A DNA stretch of 64,000 bases from Acidiluteibacter sp963716125. Lineage in GTDB: Bacteria; Bacteroidota; Bacteroidia; Flavobacteriales_E; Vicingaceae. The notes under the pieces are model-generated. The model was not told the origin of the DNA. It saw only the letters and a list, made by a program, of their open reading frames with translations, and made no database searches. Shown here piece after piece: positions 1 to 9,263 of this stretch; within the stretch, counting starts at the first letter, position 1; each line of letters opens with the position of its first letter. The position numbers and the translations under genes are program-made. The DNA lies in NCBI GenBank assembly GCA_963716125.1, contig OY970294.1, forward strand, positions 186,001-250,000. The letters are read 5' to 3'.

Positions 1-296
1 GGAAAAAAAGTGGTGCTTCTATCTCCAAAATCTCCTCTAAATTGTTTATTAAATTCACCGTTATGAAAAAGGCTGATATGCCCACGATAATGAATACCAT
101 TAGCAAAATGATAAAAAGTGCCAGTTAAATACAATTTATTATTCAATTCGAAAATATCGTTAATTTGACCACCATCATATAAATCACTAAAATCAATGGA
201 AGATTGAAAGGAAGAATCAATAGAAAAAGGTGCAATCTGCCCTTTTAGGACAGATTGCACCATGAATAAAAGAAATATATACACAAATTTTTTCAT
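1..296 (-). CDS. T9SS-exported delta-60 repeat protein, N-terminal part (runs off left edge)
   Basis: This is the first 98 codons of a gene that continues beyond base 1. It begins with a signal peptide (MKKFVYIFLLFMVQSVLKG) and is nearly identical, without indels, to the start of the complete gene whose ATG is at 2386, at a constant offset of 2090 bases. The two are recent duplicates. The family is a secreted outer-surface protein with delta-60 beta-propeller repeats. Whether this copy is intact cannot be judged because its remainder lies outside the window. Confidence 0.8.
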   Translation of the reverse strand, partial: MKKFVYIFLLFMVQSVLKGQIAPFSIDSSFQSSIDFSDLYDGGQINDIFELNNKLYLTGTFYHFANGIHYRGHISLFHNGEFNKQFRGDFGDRSTTFF

Positions 297-297
297 C

Positions 298-352
298 TTA
301 ATTTTGCATTATAATTTTTCCTGTTTGGAGGACTTTGTTATCCAAATATATT
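298..352 (-). pseudogene. 3' remnant of the metzincin/beta-helix T9SS gene
   Basis: The reverse strand encodes the last ~18 residues, ending TGKIIMQN and a stop, of the protein encoded at 2388-5990. It lies directly upstream of the partial delta-60 gene, exactly as in the intact copy. Similarity stops near 352. Only the tail of a 1200-residue protein survives, so this is a deletion remnant of a block duplication. Bases 353-496 resemble nothing I recognise. Confidence 0.75.
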
Positions 353-496
353 TTAAAGACGTCAAAAGCCTAAATCTCGTTGATTTAACTTTAATAAAAG
401 TACTCAAAAATTGGATAATTCCAAATAAATTTGTTTTGTTGTCTTTTAAACTGGAGGAAATTTAGTTTTTAAAATAAGCGGTTTCTATTCACTACT

Positions 497-637
497 TCAA
501 TTTTTAGGTTGAATACTAGCCCATTCAACAAATTTAAAATCTCGAATTGAAATGTGGTCTCCGTCCAATTTGGAGTAATCTAAAATCTTTAAAACAGCCA
601 CAATTGGGTATTTGTTTTTGGTATGAATTAAACCTTT
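497..637 (-). pseudogene. 3' remnant of the PrsW-like protease gene
   Basis: About 140 bases closely match the 3' end of the gene at 6487-7830, including the terminal codons for EWASIQPKN and the TGA stop. A few substitutions separate the copies. The rest of the protease gene is missing here. Its position, after the metzincin tail, keeps the order seen in the intact block and supports a decayed tandem duplication. Confidence 0.75.
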
Positions 638-856
638 ATTTGAGATCCATTATATCCATATTGAGTTTCTTCTAATTTTTGACAAGCAAAACTATTGATG
701 GTGGTATCTTTTACTGTTTCAAGTGTTGCATATAACCTATCGAAAGGGCCAACACCATTTATATTATAATGCCCAGGCTCCTACTTGAGAGTAATTTTGG
801 CTGAATGCGCTAAAGCTGATGATAGCTACGGCAAAAGAGAATATTAATTTTTTCAT
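638..856 (-). pseudogene. Fragment of a secreted protein gene, frameshifted and truncated
   Basis: The reverse strand starts with ATG at 856 and encodes a signal peptide (MKKLIFSFAVAIISFSAFS|Q). After the residues QNYSQVGAW the frame hits a stop. A shifted frame continues with PGHYNINGVGPFDRLYA and further residues until it fuses with the PrsW tail remnant at about 637. It begins 4 bases after the stop of the delta-60 gene, so it was probably the next gene of that operon. I do not recognise the parent family; the signal peptide suggests an exported protein. Confidence 0.6.
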
Positions 857-859
857 AAT

Positions 860-2386
860 TTATTGTTTTAGGATTTTACTGTAGTAAAATTGATTATTCG
901 TTTGAACTTTTAAATAATAGATTCCTTGAGTGAAATTTTCAATATGTATTGAGTTATACTTATTTTGTTGATGTCTAGTATCCAAATTATACACTTCTTG
1001 ACCTTTTGAATTATACAATTTAATATTTATTTGTTCTTCTTTTAAATTTGGAATAGTAAAACTAAAAGAGTTGGAAGTAGGATTTGGAAAAACAATTAAA
1101 GGTGCATTTTTATTGTTTACTTCATTTAAACCAACTGTTATATCATGCAGCCTAATGATAGGTTGACTGCGTTGACCATCCCATTTTAAGAAATTGCCGA
1201 CTACATAATATCCTCCTTGAGCGGAGGGGATTATTTTATTGACATACGCATGAATTTGTAGGGAAGGCCATGCTCTGCTGCTATCTGGCCCAACTCCTGT
1301 AAAGTATTGCGGTTCAATATTACCGAAAGCATCTGTTTTGACAATGTCAATTTTGGTATATCCTTGATAATTTCTAAAATCACCCCCTATTAAATATCCT
1401 CCATCTGTAGTTGGAGCAATAGTAAAAACGTGCATCGCATAACCTCCACCACCAAAAATATCAGAAGTATCTCTTATGCCATTTTGAAAATTAAATGTAC
1501 TGTCTATACTGCCATCTGAGTGAAGTTTAACGACGTGATAAAAACGAGAAGTATCTCCTGCTAATAAAAATCTACCTATAATAAAAAAACTGCCATCAGA
1601 TTCCACCTGAATAGGTCTAAAGTAGGAATTTGCATAAACTGTTGATAAAGGCGATTTAAAAGTAGTATCCACTTCACCATCTAAAGCAATACGAGCTAAA
1701 CCATCAATGGCTTGGTTATCATAAAATTTAAAATAAATGGTTGAACCATAAACTAAAAGCCGATTGCTATCATAAGCCAAGAAGCCTAATGGTGGATAAG
1801 AATCGGCATCTTTAGTATAGGTACTATCCCAATTGCCTTGAGGGTCTAATTTTACAATATACCGATGCGGAAAAGTATCTTGACCACTGATAATACCACA
1901 ACCGCCATTATTCCCTTGAGGGTTAGATAATAATGAAGAGCCATCCTTAAAAAAATAAGGATAATCTGTTGTCCCACATCTTACTGTTTTTTTTCTATTT
2001 AAGAACCAATTCAGGTTTGAACTATTCCCAAATGTATCTACACGCCAGACACTTCTTCCATTGCAAGAGATAAAAGTAGTATCATTGATAGGAAAAAAAG
2101 TGGTGCTTCTATTACCAAAATCTCCCCTAAATTGGTTATTAAAATCACCGTTATGAAAAAGGCTGATATGCCCACGATAATGAATACCATTAGCAAAATG
2201 ATAAAAAGTGCCAGTTAAATACAATTTATTATTCAATTCGAAAATATCGTTAATTTTACCACCATCATATAAATCGCTAAAATCAATGGAAGATTGAAAG
2301 GAAGAATCTATAGAAAAAGGTGCAATCTGCCCTTTTAGGACAGATTGCACCATGAATAAAAGAAATATATACACAAATTTTTTCAT
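860..2386 (-). CDS. T9SS type A sorting domain protein with delta-60 repeats
   Basis: The 508-residue product has a signal peptide (1-19), a central region with recurring delta-60 beta-propeller motifs such as DGEVDTTF and DGSIDSTF, and a C-terminal T9SS sorting domain (about 432-508) starting VFPNPTSNSFSF and ending in a GIYYLKV strand. This predicts export through the outer membrane by the Por/T9SS machine. It starts 1 base after the stop of the upstream metzincin gene, so the two are one transcript. A partial paralogue lies at 1-296. The substrate or ligand is unknown. Confidence 0.85.
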   Translation of the reverse strand: MKKFVYIFLLFMVQSVLKGQIAPFSIDSSFQSSIDFSDLYDGGKINDIFELNNKLYLTGTFYHFANGIHYRGHISLFHNGDFNNQFRGDFGNRSTTFFPINDTTFISCNGRSVWRVDTFGNSSNLNWFLNRKKTVRCGTTDYPYFFKDGSSLLSNPQGNNGGCGIISGQDTFPHRYIVKLDPQGNWDSTYTKDADSYPPLGFLAYDSNRLLVYGSTIYFKFYDNQAIDGLARIALDGEVDTTFKSPLSTVYANSYFRPIQVESDGSFFIIGRFLLAGDTSRFYHVVKLHSDGSIDSTFNFQNGIRDTSDIFGGGGYAMHVFTIAPTTDGGYLIGGDFRNYQGYTKIDIVKTDAFGNIEPQYFTGVGPDSSRAWPSLQIHAYVNKIIPSAQGGYYVVGNFLKWDGQRSQPIIRLHDITVGLNEVNNKNAPLIVFPNPTSNSFSFTIPNLKEEQINIKLYNSKGQEVYNLDTRHQQNKYNSIHIENFTQGIYYLKVQTNNQFYYSKILKQ

Positions 2387-2387
2387 C

Positions 2388-5300
2388 TTAATTTTGCATT
2401 ATAATTTTTCCTGTTTGGAGGATTTTGTTATCCAAGTATATTTTATAAATATAAGAACCATTTTCCAAATTAGAAAGATTTATTTGAATGTTCTTTCTAT
2501 TAAAAGAATGATTCAAAACAGATTTCCCTTGAATATTGAAAAGTTCTAGTTGAAATTTTTGATCATCAGATTTAAATTTTCCATTAATAGATAGGTTTAG
2601 AAGATCTTTAACCGGGTTTGGTGCTAACACAACTTTAATGTCATTATTTATTGCAACATCTGCATTACTTTTAGCAACATACACTCTTCGATGACCTTTT
2701 CTAAGTAGTGGTTGTTCATTGGTTGGACATTCTCCATATCCAAAACAAAGAATATTTTGAGCCATAGTTGAAGATTTTCCTGTTTGATTTTGAGCTAAAA
2801 CTCTAAGTAAACTCAAATCTGAACTATCCAAATTCAGTATTTCTTTGCCATTTTGATTGAGATTTTTTCTCAATTGAATATACTGATCTAAATTATTGTG
2901 TTCAGCTTGTAAATCACTACTTAATTCATATTTACTTTGAATAGTGATAAGCATGGAATTTGCTTCAATAAAATTATTCTCGGCTAAAGCTAATTCGACC
3001 AATTGATAATCACTTGATAAACTTTTTCTTGTTGAAAGTATGCTTTTAACACTATCAATTTGATTGATTGAATCTGTCATATAATAAGTTATAAGCTTAT
3101 TGGATAGTTTACCCATATTGCCATTTAACGCTCCAAGTTCATTTTCTAAAAGCGTTCTTGGTGTTTCTGCATCCCAATTTTGATAAATAAGCTGTACAAA
3201 GCTAGCGGGTAGTGGGTTTGGAATTTCATATTCCACATAATCTAAATAGGCTTCATTTCGAGTAGCATCTACATTCGCTAATGAAACTTCCAATAAAAAA
3301 GCATCTGTTAAAATTCCTGTTCCCGCTGCTTCCCAAAGTGCTTGTTCTGATAAATAAGGTGCTTGATTCATCAAATCATTTCGCATTGTTTCTGCTTCAC
3401 TGCTCCAAGTCATGTTGATGGCTTGAACTAAGGAATCTGTATTTCCATTATCTATCACTTGGTAATAATTATACAATGCTGCATCATAAGTAGTACGATC
3501 AGTATAAAAATCTGAAGTTGCAGAATTCAACGTCATTAATAATGGAGAAAATGGCCAATAGTCTGATGGGCAACTATTAGATTGACTCACTTGATTAGTT
3601 ATTATTAATCCAGTTGTATTATTTATTGGTTTATTCGCAGCAAGATTATAATTGTAGATCATCGCATTTTGACTATAGGTTACTATATGATTGCTGCTAG
3701 GAGAAGTCGAAAATGTATTGCCTGCTGCTAGAGGAGGGTTAGCAGAACCTTGAAATACTCTTATTCCCTGATTTTTTACTACGACATCATTTTGATTAGG
3801 AACTGAATTGAAATTACATAAAAACTGAAGACCCTCATAAGAATTAGCAAAATTAGCATTAAGTCCTACAAATTGTTGACCAATCTCTGTATTTTTTATA
3901 GTGTTACGATAAGTTTGATTGGCAGTAGATCCTGATTCTTCAATATTAATACCAATTACAGGTAGTACAGGGTTATTCTTTCCTTCAAATATATTTTCTT
4001 CAATAGAATAACCAGACGATTCAAAAGATTTTAAACCAAATTGTTCATTGCCATAAATTCCATTATACCCCTGTTTCAATAAGCCACCTGTTAAAACGGT
4101 ATTTTTTGTAAATTTAAAATTATTAAGATTATTAAAAGAGGCAGCCAAAGTGTTATCTATAAAATTAACATCATAAACTCTCACCGTATTTTGTGTACCT
4201 GATCCCATTGCATAGATACCTTGATTAAAATTTTTAAAATGGGATGCTGTATAGTAAGAAGAAGGGCAAGGCTGACCTTGCAATAAAGGTTGTGGATAAC
4301 TACAATTTGAACTTACATTGTAACCAGCATCAATTGAAAAAATCCCATTTCCATTATTCACATCAAATTGATTAAATCCACTATTGTCTTCAAAATCACA
4401 ACCTGAAAAGGAAACTCCTTTTACATTCCACAAAGTAACAAATGCAGTAAAATCGTTAGGAGTAGTTATTTTATTATTATTATCCACAATAAAATTACAT
4501 TTAGTAAATCTACTATAGTTGTAAAAATTGGGATATGCCATAAATTCTACTGAACGACGACAATTTAAAAATGTAGCATCTGAAGCCTCAATTAATCCTC
4601 CCATACTATTCCAATCTCCACTTTTCCATATAGTAATACCATTTCTAGCATATTCAATCAAAGCTCCATTCTTCAATTCAACTTTACCTTGATAAATTGG
4701 ATTTGCTAATGGTTGTTGATTTAGTGAAGAGTTTCCCCAAACTTTTATACCACCCCAGAATTCTGAGCTTTCAGTAGTTATTGTTCCTCCATCAACTATC
4801 AGTTTAGCACCAGGTTTTACAATAATTTTGCCATTTTTGGGCATTATAACCTTACATTTAATTGTTAAGGAATTTCCTGATTGAATTACAATATCACGAT
4901 AAAATTTGGTATTAAAATCAATTACTTCATTTTGAGTAATTGAAATAAAATTATAATTTGCTGTAGGACCATCTAACCCATTATTAGGAGAAGGATCATC
5001 CTCTACAAAGGTTCTCATGTTAGTTAATGCTAGCGCTCTATGCATTTGAGAAATATTTTTTGGAGTAAGGTAATTTCTAGCACAAATACCACATTGGTTC
5101 ATAACTTGGTTTTCACAACCATTACAATGCCCTAAAGCAAAAGAGTGACCCACTTCATGCAAAATTGATCCTGCTGAATTATTTACTTGCCATCCACGTA
5201 CTGTGCTCCAAGGCACTCCATTATTTGGGGCATAACAATTTTTTGCCCAATAGTACTTTGAGAATGCATCAGGATAATGGATTCTACTCGATCTGTCATA

Positions 5301-5990
5301 ACCTGAATAAGATGGAAATTCTGAGCAAGCAACTGAATATGCAGCCGACCCAGTAAAATTGCAATTGTTTAGATGAAAATTTTTATTATAATTGGTTGCA
5401 CCTTGACTATAATAAATGTTTACACCTCGAGGTATATTTGGGTTATTAACCACCTGACCATCAATTGTGTTTAAATACCAACTGTTACTTGGACATTTAT
5501 AAGAACCATTATCATTATCATTATTCCATCCATAAGTATCCTGAATGTAGATTCTATTAAATTTAAACCGTATTCTAGTGTCTGAAATGTTATTAGAGCC
5601 TGAATAACAGTTAGAGTTTGTAGGATAGTTTGTCGCACAATTTTGATCTGGAGATGTGGAAAGGTTTGCTAATCTCTGATTAACGTTATTTTCAATATCC
5701 GTCCAGAATTGATCTTCATCAGTATTTCCTTGTTGAAAATTGCCTGTACCATCATCTTTTTGTAAAAAAATCATATTAATATTTACATATTTGATAGGTT
5801 CATTTAAATCAGGTTCCCAAAAAGTGAAATCATTGTATAAACTTGAATTAATTGCACAAGAACCACTTTTGTCTGTATTTTCAGCTGGTGGATTTCCCAT
5901 ATTACACTCGTATCCACTACCATTTCCATCTTGTGAAAATGAGTAGGACGCAAGAATCATTAAACTAATTGTTAAAATTTTCTTTTTCAT
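2388..5990 (-). CDS. Secreted metzincin-type metalloprotease with beta-helix region and T9SS domain
   Basis: A 1200-residue exported protein with a signal peptide ending SYSFSQ. A zinc site HEVGHSFALGH lies at 278-288 (H278, E279, H282, H288) with a candidate Met-turn at M297, as in M43/metzincin peptidases. Residues ~370-780 carry short Asn/Gly-rich repeats (for example FKNFNQGIYAMG) typical of right-handed parallel beta-helices. The last ~80 residues (LAPNPVKDLLNLSI to GKIIMQN) form a T9SS sorting domain. It is first in a two-gene unit with the delta-60 protein. Probable role is extracellular proteolysis or surface binding; the substrate is unknown. Confidence 0.85.
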   Translation of the reverse strand: MKKKILTISLMILASYSFSQDGNGSGYECNMGNPPAENTDKSGSCAINSSLYNDFTFWEPDLNEPIKYVNINMIFLQKDDGTGNFQQGNTDEDQFWTDIENNVNQRLANLSTSPDQNCATNYPTNSNCYSGSNNISDTRIRFKFNRIYIQDTYGWNNDNDNGSYKCPSNSWYLNTIDGQVVNNPNIPRGVNIYYSQGATNYNKNFHLNNCNFTGSAAYSVACSEFPSYSGYDRSSRIHYPDAFSKYYWAKNCYAPNNGVPWSTVRGWQVNNSAGSILHEVGHSFALGHCNGCENQVMNQCGICARNYLTPKNISQMHRALALTNMRTFVEDDPSPNNGLDGPTANYNFISITQNEVIDFNTKFYRDIVIQSGNSLTIKCKVIMPKNGKIIVKPGAKLIVDGGTITTESSEFWGGIKVWGNSSLNQQPLANPIYQGKVELKNGALIEYARNGITIWKSGDWNSMGGLIEASDATFLNCRRSVEFMAYPNFYNYSRFTKCNFIVDNNNKITTPNDFTAFVTLWNVKGVSFSGCDFEDNSGFNQFDVNNGNGIFSIDAGYNVSSNCSYPQPLLQGQPCPSSYYTASHFKNFNQGIYAMGSGTQNTVRVYDVNFIDNTLAASFNNLNNFKFTKNTVLTGGLLKQGYNGIYGNEQFGLKSFESSGYSIEENIFEGKNNPVLPVIGINIEESGSTANQTYRNTIKNTEIGQQFVGLNANFANSYEGLQFLCNFNSVPNQNDVVVKNQGIRVFQGSANPPLAAGNTFSTSPSSNHIVTYSQNAMIYNYNLAANKPINNTTGLIITNQVSQSNSCPSDYWPFSPLLMTLNSATSDFYTDRTTYDAALYNYYQVIDNGNTDSLVQAINMTWSSEAETMRNDLMNQAPYLSEQALWEAAGTGILTDAFLLEVSLANVDATRNEAYLDYVEYEIPNPLPASFVQLIYQNWDAETPRTLLENELGALNGNMGKLSNKLITYYMTDSINQIDSVKSILSTRKSLSSDYQLVELALAENNFIEANSMLITIQSKYELSSDLQAEHNNLDQYIQLRKNLNQNGKEILNLDSSDLSLLRVLAQNQTGKSSTMAQNILCFGYGECPTNEQPLLRKGHRRVYVAKSNADVAINNDIKVVLAPNPVKDLLNLSINGKFKSDDQKFQLELFNIQGKSVLNHSFNRKNIQINLSNLENGSYIYKIYLDNKILQTGKIIMQN

Positions 5991-6107
5991 AATATTTTGT
6001 TTTACATTTGACTATAAATTATTTATCCAAAGATGTAACAATAAATGTTAAATTGAAAGGACAAAACAGGCTACTATTTATACAATTTTGAACCCCAACT
6101 AAGCAAA

Positions 6108-6464
6108 ATGAATATACCACTAAGCCACTCTATTAAAAATACAAGAATCTTGTTAGGCTATTCTCAAATTCAAGTAGCCGATTTGACAAAAATTTCAGAA
6201 AGTTCATATAAAAGAATTGAACAAGGGTCTCGAGAACCAAGCTCTAGCGAATTGGAAAGAATAGCAAAAGCTTTTAATCTCTCAACTGAATCATTAAAAA
6301 TGATTCATGGACCAATTATATTGTCCGTATTTGATAAGGTAGTTCATATTCATAGACGAGTTATGGATTGCTGCGATGATATTAAAGAAACAGATATTGA
6401 AGCTACAACAGACCACATATCAATTCGTGAAATTGTAAATCAAATAAAGAAAAATAAAAGCTGA
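6108..6464 (+). CDS. XRE-family HTH transcriptional regulator
   Basis: The 118-residue protein has an N-terminal Cro/C1-type helix-turn-helix (about 8-62): SQIQVADLTKISESSYKRIE is the recognition region, followed by LERIAKAFNLS. The C-terminal half (about 65-118) is not recognisable and may bind a ligand or dimerise. It lies alone between two reverse-strand genes and converges on the PrsW-like gene, 22 bases away. The target is unknown; the divergent metzincin gene start at 5990 is the nearest promoter it could control. Confidence 0.8.
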   Translation: MNIPLSHSIKNTRILLGYSQIQVADLTKISESSYKRIEQGSREPSSSELERIAKAFNLSTESLKMIHGPIILSVFDKVVHIHRRVMDCCDDIKETDIEATTDHISIREIVNQIKKNKS

Positions 6465-6486
6465 TTTTTAGAAAACTACATTTCCT

Positions 6487-7830
6487 TCAATTTTTAGGTT
6501 GAATACTAGCCCATTCAACAAATTTAAAATCTCGAATTGAAATTTGGTCTCCATCTAACTTGGAGTAATCTAAAATATTTAAAACGGCTACAATTGGGTA
6601 TTTGTTTTTAGTATGAATTAAACCTTTTCTTTTTGCTTTAATTGCCAAAGTATCATATTTACTGTTCTTATCTGAATCAAATAAACTAATGATATAAATG
6701 GCTTCTTCATTGTTTAAATATACTTTTCGTTGGATATAAGCCAATTGATCTTTTACGGCTGTAGGATTGTATTTATTCAACGCGTGCAAATAAAAATATT
6801 CTTGGAAATAGGAGTTGATAGCACCTTCATCAAAAGAATCACCATTAATTCGTAAAGTCCATCTATTTTTCTCTTCATTGATGGTTTCTCTATAAACTAT
6901 TCTGAATGGCAGTTCAATCGTTAGGTTTTCCCAATTGTTTTGAATCAATTTAAATCGGCTCATTCTCAAAGCGGTAATCAATACAATCAATGCTACAATT
7001 AAAAATGAAAGCCCTATGTTATTAAATGCATATTCTATATTGAATTGATAGCTTAGAATGATAAATTGTAGGATAAAAACAAGGAGATAGTAAAAGATTA
7101 ACCTCCTACTTACTTTTTTAGGATTGATGACTATTTTATGATCGAAAAAGTTAGAGTTGTTCAATGCATTGTTTAATATTTGAGCAAAAGTGGAAACACC
7201 AAACAGGAAAAATAATAAGGTAATAACCACTCCATTGGCAGTACTAATTCCTGAATACATCAACCAAAAGTCATAAAAGCCATGAGCAAAAGAGGCCAAA
7301 ATAAAAAATAGGATAAGTGTTTTAATTCCATGCTGAGCTCTTTTATACTTAAAAAGCACTATTCCATAGGCTGTTAATGCAGTAAAAAGCATGTGTCCAA
7401 CACTAGACAAGATGGCTCTACCATTTATAATTTCAGCTCCAAAATTATTAAAGTACTTAACGTTTTCAAAAGCAGAAAACCCCAATGCACCCACACACAT
7501 ATAGGCTATGTAATCAATTGGTTCATTGATTTCTTTGCGGAAGAATAGCAGCATTATTAAAAATGGAATCAACTTGGCAAGTTCTTCTAAAACACCAATT
7601 TGAATAACGCAATACAAAAAATCATTGAGAAAATGCCCATTGAGTCGCCAACCTATATCAGTAATAAATAGTTGATGCAATCCAAAAACGATATAAACTG
7701 AACCACAACCTAATAAAAAGGCGATTATGAAGTACTTTAAGTCTTCCTTTTCGTAAATATCGATTAATCTGTAATAATCAACCCAAATCCAAGCAATGAA
7801 AAGAGCTACTAAAGCATAGATGTAAAGCAT
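6487..7830 (-). CDS. PrsW-like intramembrane protease family protein
   Basis: A 447-residue multi-pass membrane protein. PrsW family signature motifs are visible: EELAK at 82-86, FENVKYF around E122, H146 in GHMLFTALTAYG, and HGFYDF at 183-188. These conserved Glu/His/Asp residues define the CAAX/PrsW glutamic intramembrane protease group. Membrane segments fill residues ~1-290; the last ~150 residues are soluble and unlike PrsW of Bacillus, so the regulated substrate cannot be inferred. A 140-bp copy of its 3' end lies at 497-637. Confidence 0.8.
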   Translation of the reverse strand: MLYIYALVALFIAWIWVDYYRLIDIYEKEDLKYFIIAFLLGCGSVYIVFGLHQLFITDIGWRLNGHFLNDFLYCVIQIGVLEELAKLIPFLIMLLFFRKEINEPIDYIAYMCVGALGFSAFENVKYFNNFGAEIINGRAILSSVGHMLFTALTAYGIVLFKYKRAQHGIKTLILFFILASFAHGFYDFWLMYSGISTANGVVITLLFFLFGVSTFAQILNNALNNSNFFDHKIVINPKKVSRRLIFYYLLVFILQFIILSYQFNIEYAFNNIGLSFLIVALIVLITALRMSRFKLIQNNWENLTIELPFRIVYRETINEEKNRWTLRINGDSFDEGAINSYFQEYFYLHALNKYNPTAVKDQLAYIQRKVYLNNEEAIYIISLFDSDKNSKYDTLAIKAKRKGLIHTKNKYPIVAVLNILDYSKLDGDQISIRDFKFVEWASIQPKN

Positions 7831-7950
7831 GTTGCCTATAAAATAATTAAGGCATCAAGATAGGAATAATTCTTTTTGTAAAATGAGAAGAATGCTACGA
7901 ATCCACTCCGGCGGACGAATGCACGAATGATTTTAAAAAGAAAAGAGAAT

Positions 7951-7982
7951 TTAATATAACAATTAGTAAATTGTTATATTAA
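7951..7982 (-). terminator. Intrinsic terminator of the suf operon
   Basis: Perfect 14-bp arms (TTAATATAACAATT and its complement) around the 4-base loop AGTA, 8 bases beyond the DUF2480 stop codon. On the reverse strand the hairpin is followed by a T-rich stretch. It is AT-rich, so termination efficiency is uncertain. Confidence 0.65.
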
Positions 7983-7989
7983 TACATTT

Positions 7990-8499
7990 TTACATTAACC
8001 TCTTAAACAAAGGCACAGTACTACAAGGCTCACCATACATAATAACCTTAGCAAAAGGAAGCAATAAATTAGTTAAACTCACATACACAGAAGCTGGAAT
8101 ATCTTTATCTCCGCAACCTTTTATTACCATTCTGCCATCTTGATATTGAGAAAAGTCGATTTGATTAAATTGATTGAGAAACAACTCTTTATTCAACTCA
8201 TCTACGCTACCAAAAATTGTTTTTTTAGCGAAAGGTTTTAAGGCAATTGCTAGTAGCATATACGCCCAAGTAGGCACAATTGCATCTACAGAACAATGAA
8301 TAGCCACCAATTTATCTTGATAGATAGACCAATCATTGGTTTTAATAAATTCACGAAAATCTTTTTCTTTTAAAGCGATTTCTTGCCAAAGATTTTGTTT
8401 GATATCATAGAAAACTCTTTCACCTTCTGTATAATAATCTTCGAGGTTAAAAGTAATGATGCCACTTTTGGCAACTCTATTTACAATTTCTTCAGCCAT
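7990..8499 (-). CDS. DUF2480 family protein
   Basis: A 169-residue soluble protein matching the DUF2480 family of Bacteroidota (N-terminal EIVNRVAKSGIITFNLEDYY; AIVPTWAYMLLA in the middle; GCGDKDIPASVYV later). The family has no established biochemical role but commonly ends SUF operons in this phylum. Here it follows sufT by 4 bases and is the last gene of the operon, so a part in Fe-S assembly or delivery is inferred from context only. Confidence 0.8.
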   Translation of the reverse strand: MAEEIVNRVAKSGIITFNLEDYYTEGERVFYDIKQNLWQEIALKEKDFREFIKTNDWSIYQDKLVAIHCSVDAIVPTWAYMLLAIALKPFAKKTIFGSVDELNKELFLNQFNQIDFSQYQDGRMVIKGCGDKDIPASVYVSLTNLLLPFAKVIMYGEPCSTVPLFKRLM

Positions 8500-8503
8500 G
8501 GTT

Positions 8504-8836
8504 TTATAAAAATCCCAATTCTAATTTAGCTTCCTCGCTCATCATATCTTTTCCCCAAGTAGGTTCCCAAACGATGGTTACTTTTCCTGTTTTAACAGTC
8601 CATAAATCAGCTACTTTTTGTTCCACTTCGTTAGGCATTGATTCAGCAACAGGACAGTTTGGAGAAGTCAAAGTCATGTCAATATTCACATTGAATTCAT
8701 CATCTACTTTTACCTCATAAATCAAACCTAAGTCGTATATATTTACAGGAATTTCAGGGTCATATATCGTTTTTAAAACTTCAATGACTTGATTTTCTAC
8801 TTTCTTTGGGGTAATATCTTGTATATTCTTTTCCAT
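8504..8836 (-). CDS. sufT: SUF system MIP18/DUF59 family protein (SufT)
   Basis: A 110-residue MIP18/DUF59 protein. The core VIEVLKTIYDPEIPVNIYDLG and LTSPNCPVAESMP match the family that helps mature Fe-S proteins; the cysteine in SPNCP is the conserved one. It sits 1 base after sufE and 4 bases before DUF2480 in the SUF operon, as usual for Bacteroidota. It is a candidate Fe-S carrier or targeting factor. Confidence 0.88.
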   Translation of the reverse strand: MEKNIQDITPKKVENQVIEVLKTIYDPEIPVNIYDLGLIYEVKVDDEFNVNIDMTLTSPNCPVAESMPNEVEQKVADLWTVKTGKVTIVWEPTWGKDMMSEEAKLELGFL

Positions 8837-8837
8837 T

Positions 8838-9263
8838 TTAATTTTGTGTTTTGGCTTGAAAAGCTAAAGCATACATTTTCATTTGTTTTACCATGCTAAC
8901 CAAACCATTTGATCGAGTTGGCGAAAGATGCTCTTTCAAACCAATTTTATCAATAAAATAAAGCTCATTTTTAATGATTTCTACAGGACTTTGATCGGAA
9001 ACCACACGAATCAATAAAGCTATAATTCCTTTGGTGATAATAGCATCACTATCAGCTGTGAAAATCACTTTATTATCATCCAATTTAGCATCCAACCACA
9101 CTTGACTTTGACAGCCTTTAATTAAATTTTCTTCTTTTTTTTGAGTGGCATCAATCATTGGCAATTCTTTTCCTAAACTAATGATATACTCGTATTTATC
9201 CATCCAATCTGAAAAAATGGAAAACTCTGCTATTATTTCTTCTTGTTTGTCTATAATTGTCAT
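8838..9263 (-). CDS. sufE: SufE sulfur acceptor protein
   Basis: A 141-residue SufE. The conserved IKGCQSQVWL loop carries the cysteine that takes persulfide sulfur from SufS and passes it to SufB. Family features LGKELP and LSPTRSNGL are present, and the length is normal. The start overlaps the last base of sufS, so translation is probably coupled and the two partners are made together. Confidence 0.93.
   Translation of the reverse strand: MTIIDKQEEIIAEFSIFSDWMDKYEYIISLGKELPMIDATQKKEENLIKGCQSQVWLDAKLDDNKVIFTADSDAIITKGIIALLIRVVSDQSPVEIIKNELYFIDKIGLKEHLSPTRSNGLVSMVKQMKMYALAFQAKTQN

Noticed and set aside
262..465. Short forward reading that starts MNKRNIYTNFF (also at 2352-2549)
   Set aside because: It is antisense to the signal-peptide start of the delta-60 genes and is repeated only because that DNA is duplicated.
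7898..7925. Possible REP remnant (CTCCGGCGGACGAATGCACG)
   Set aside because: It resembles the 21-bp repeat at 18210 but lacks the hairpin, so the match is too short to list as a feature.
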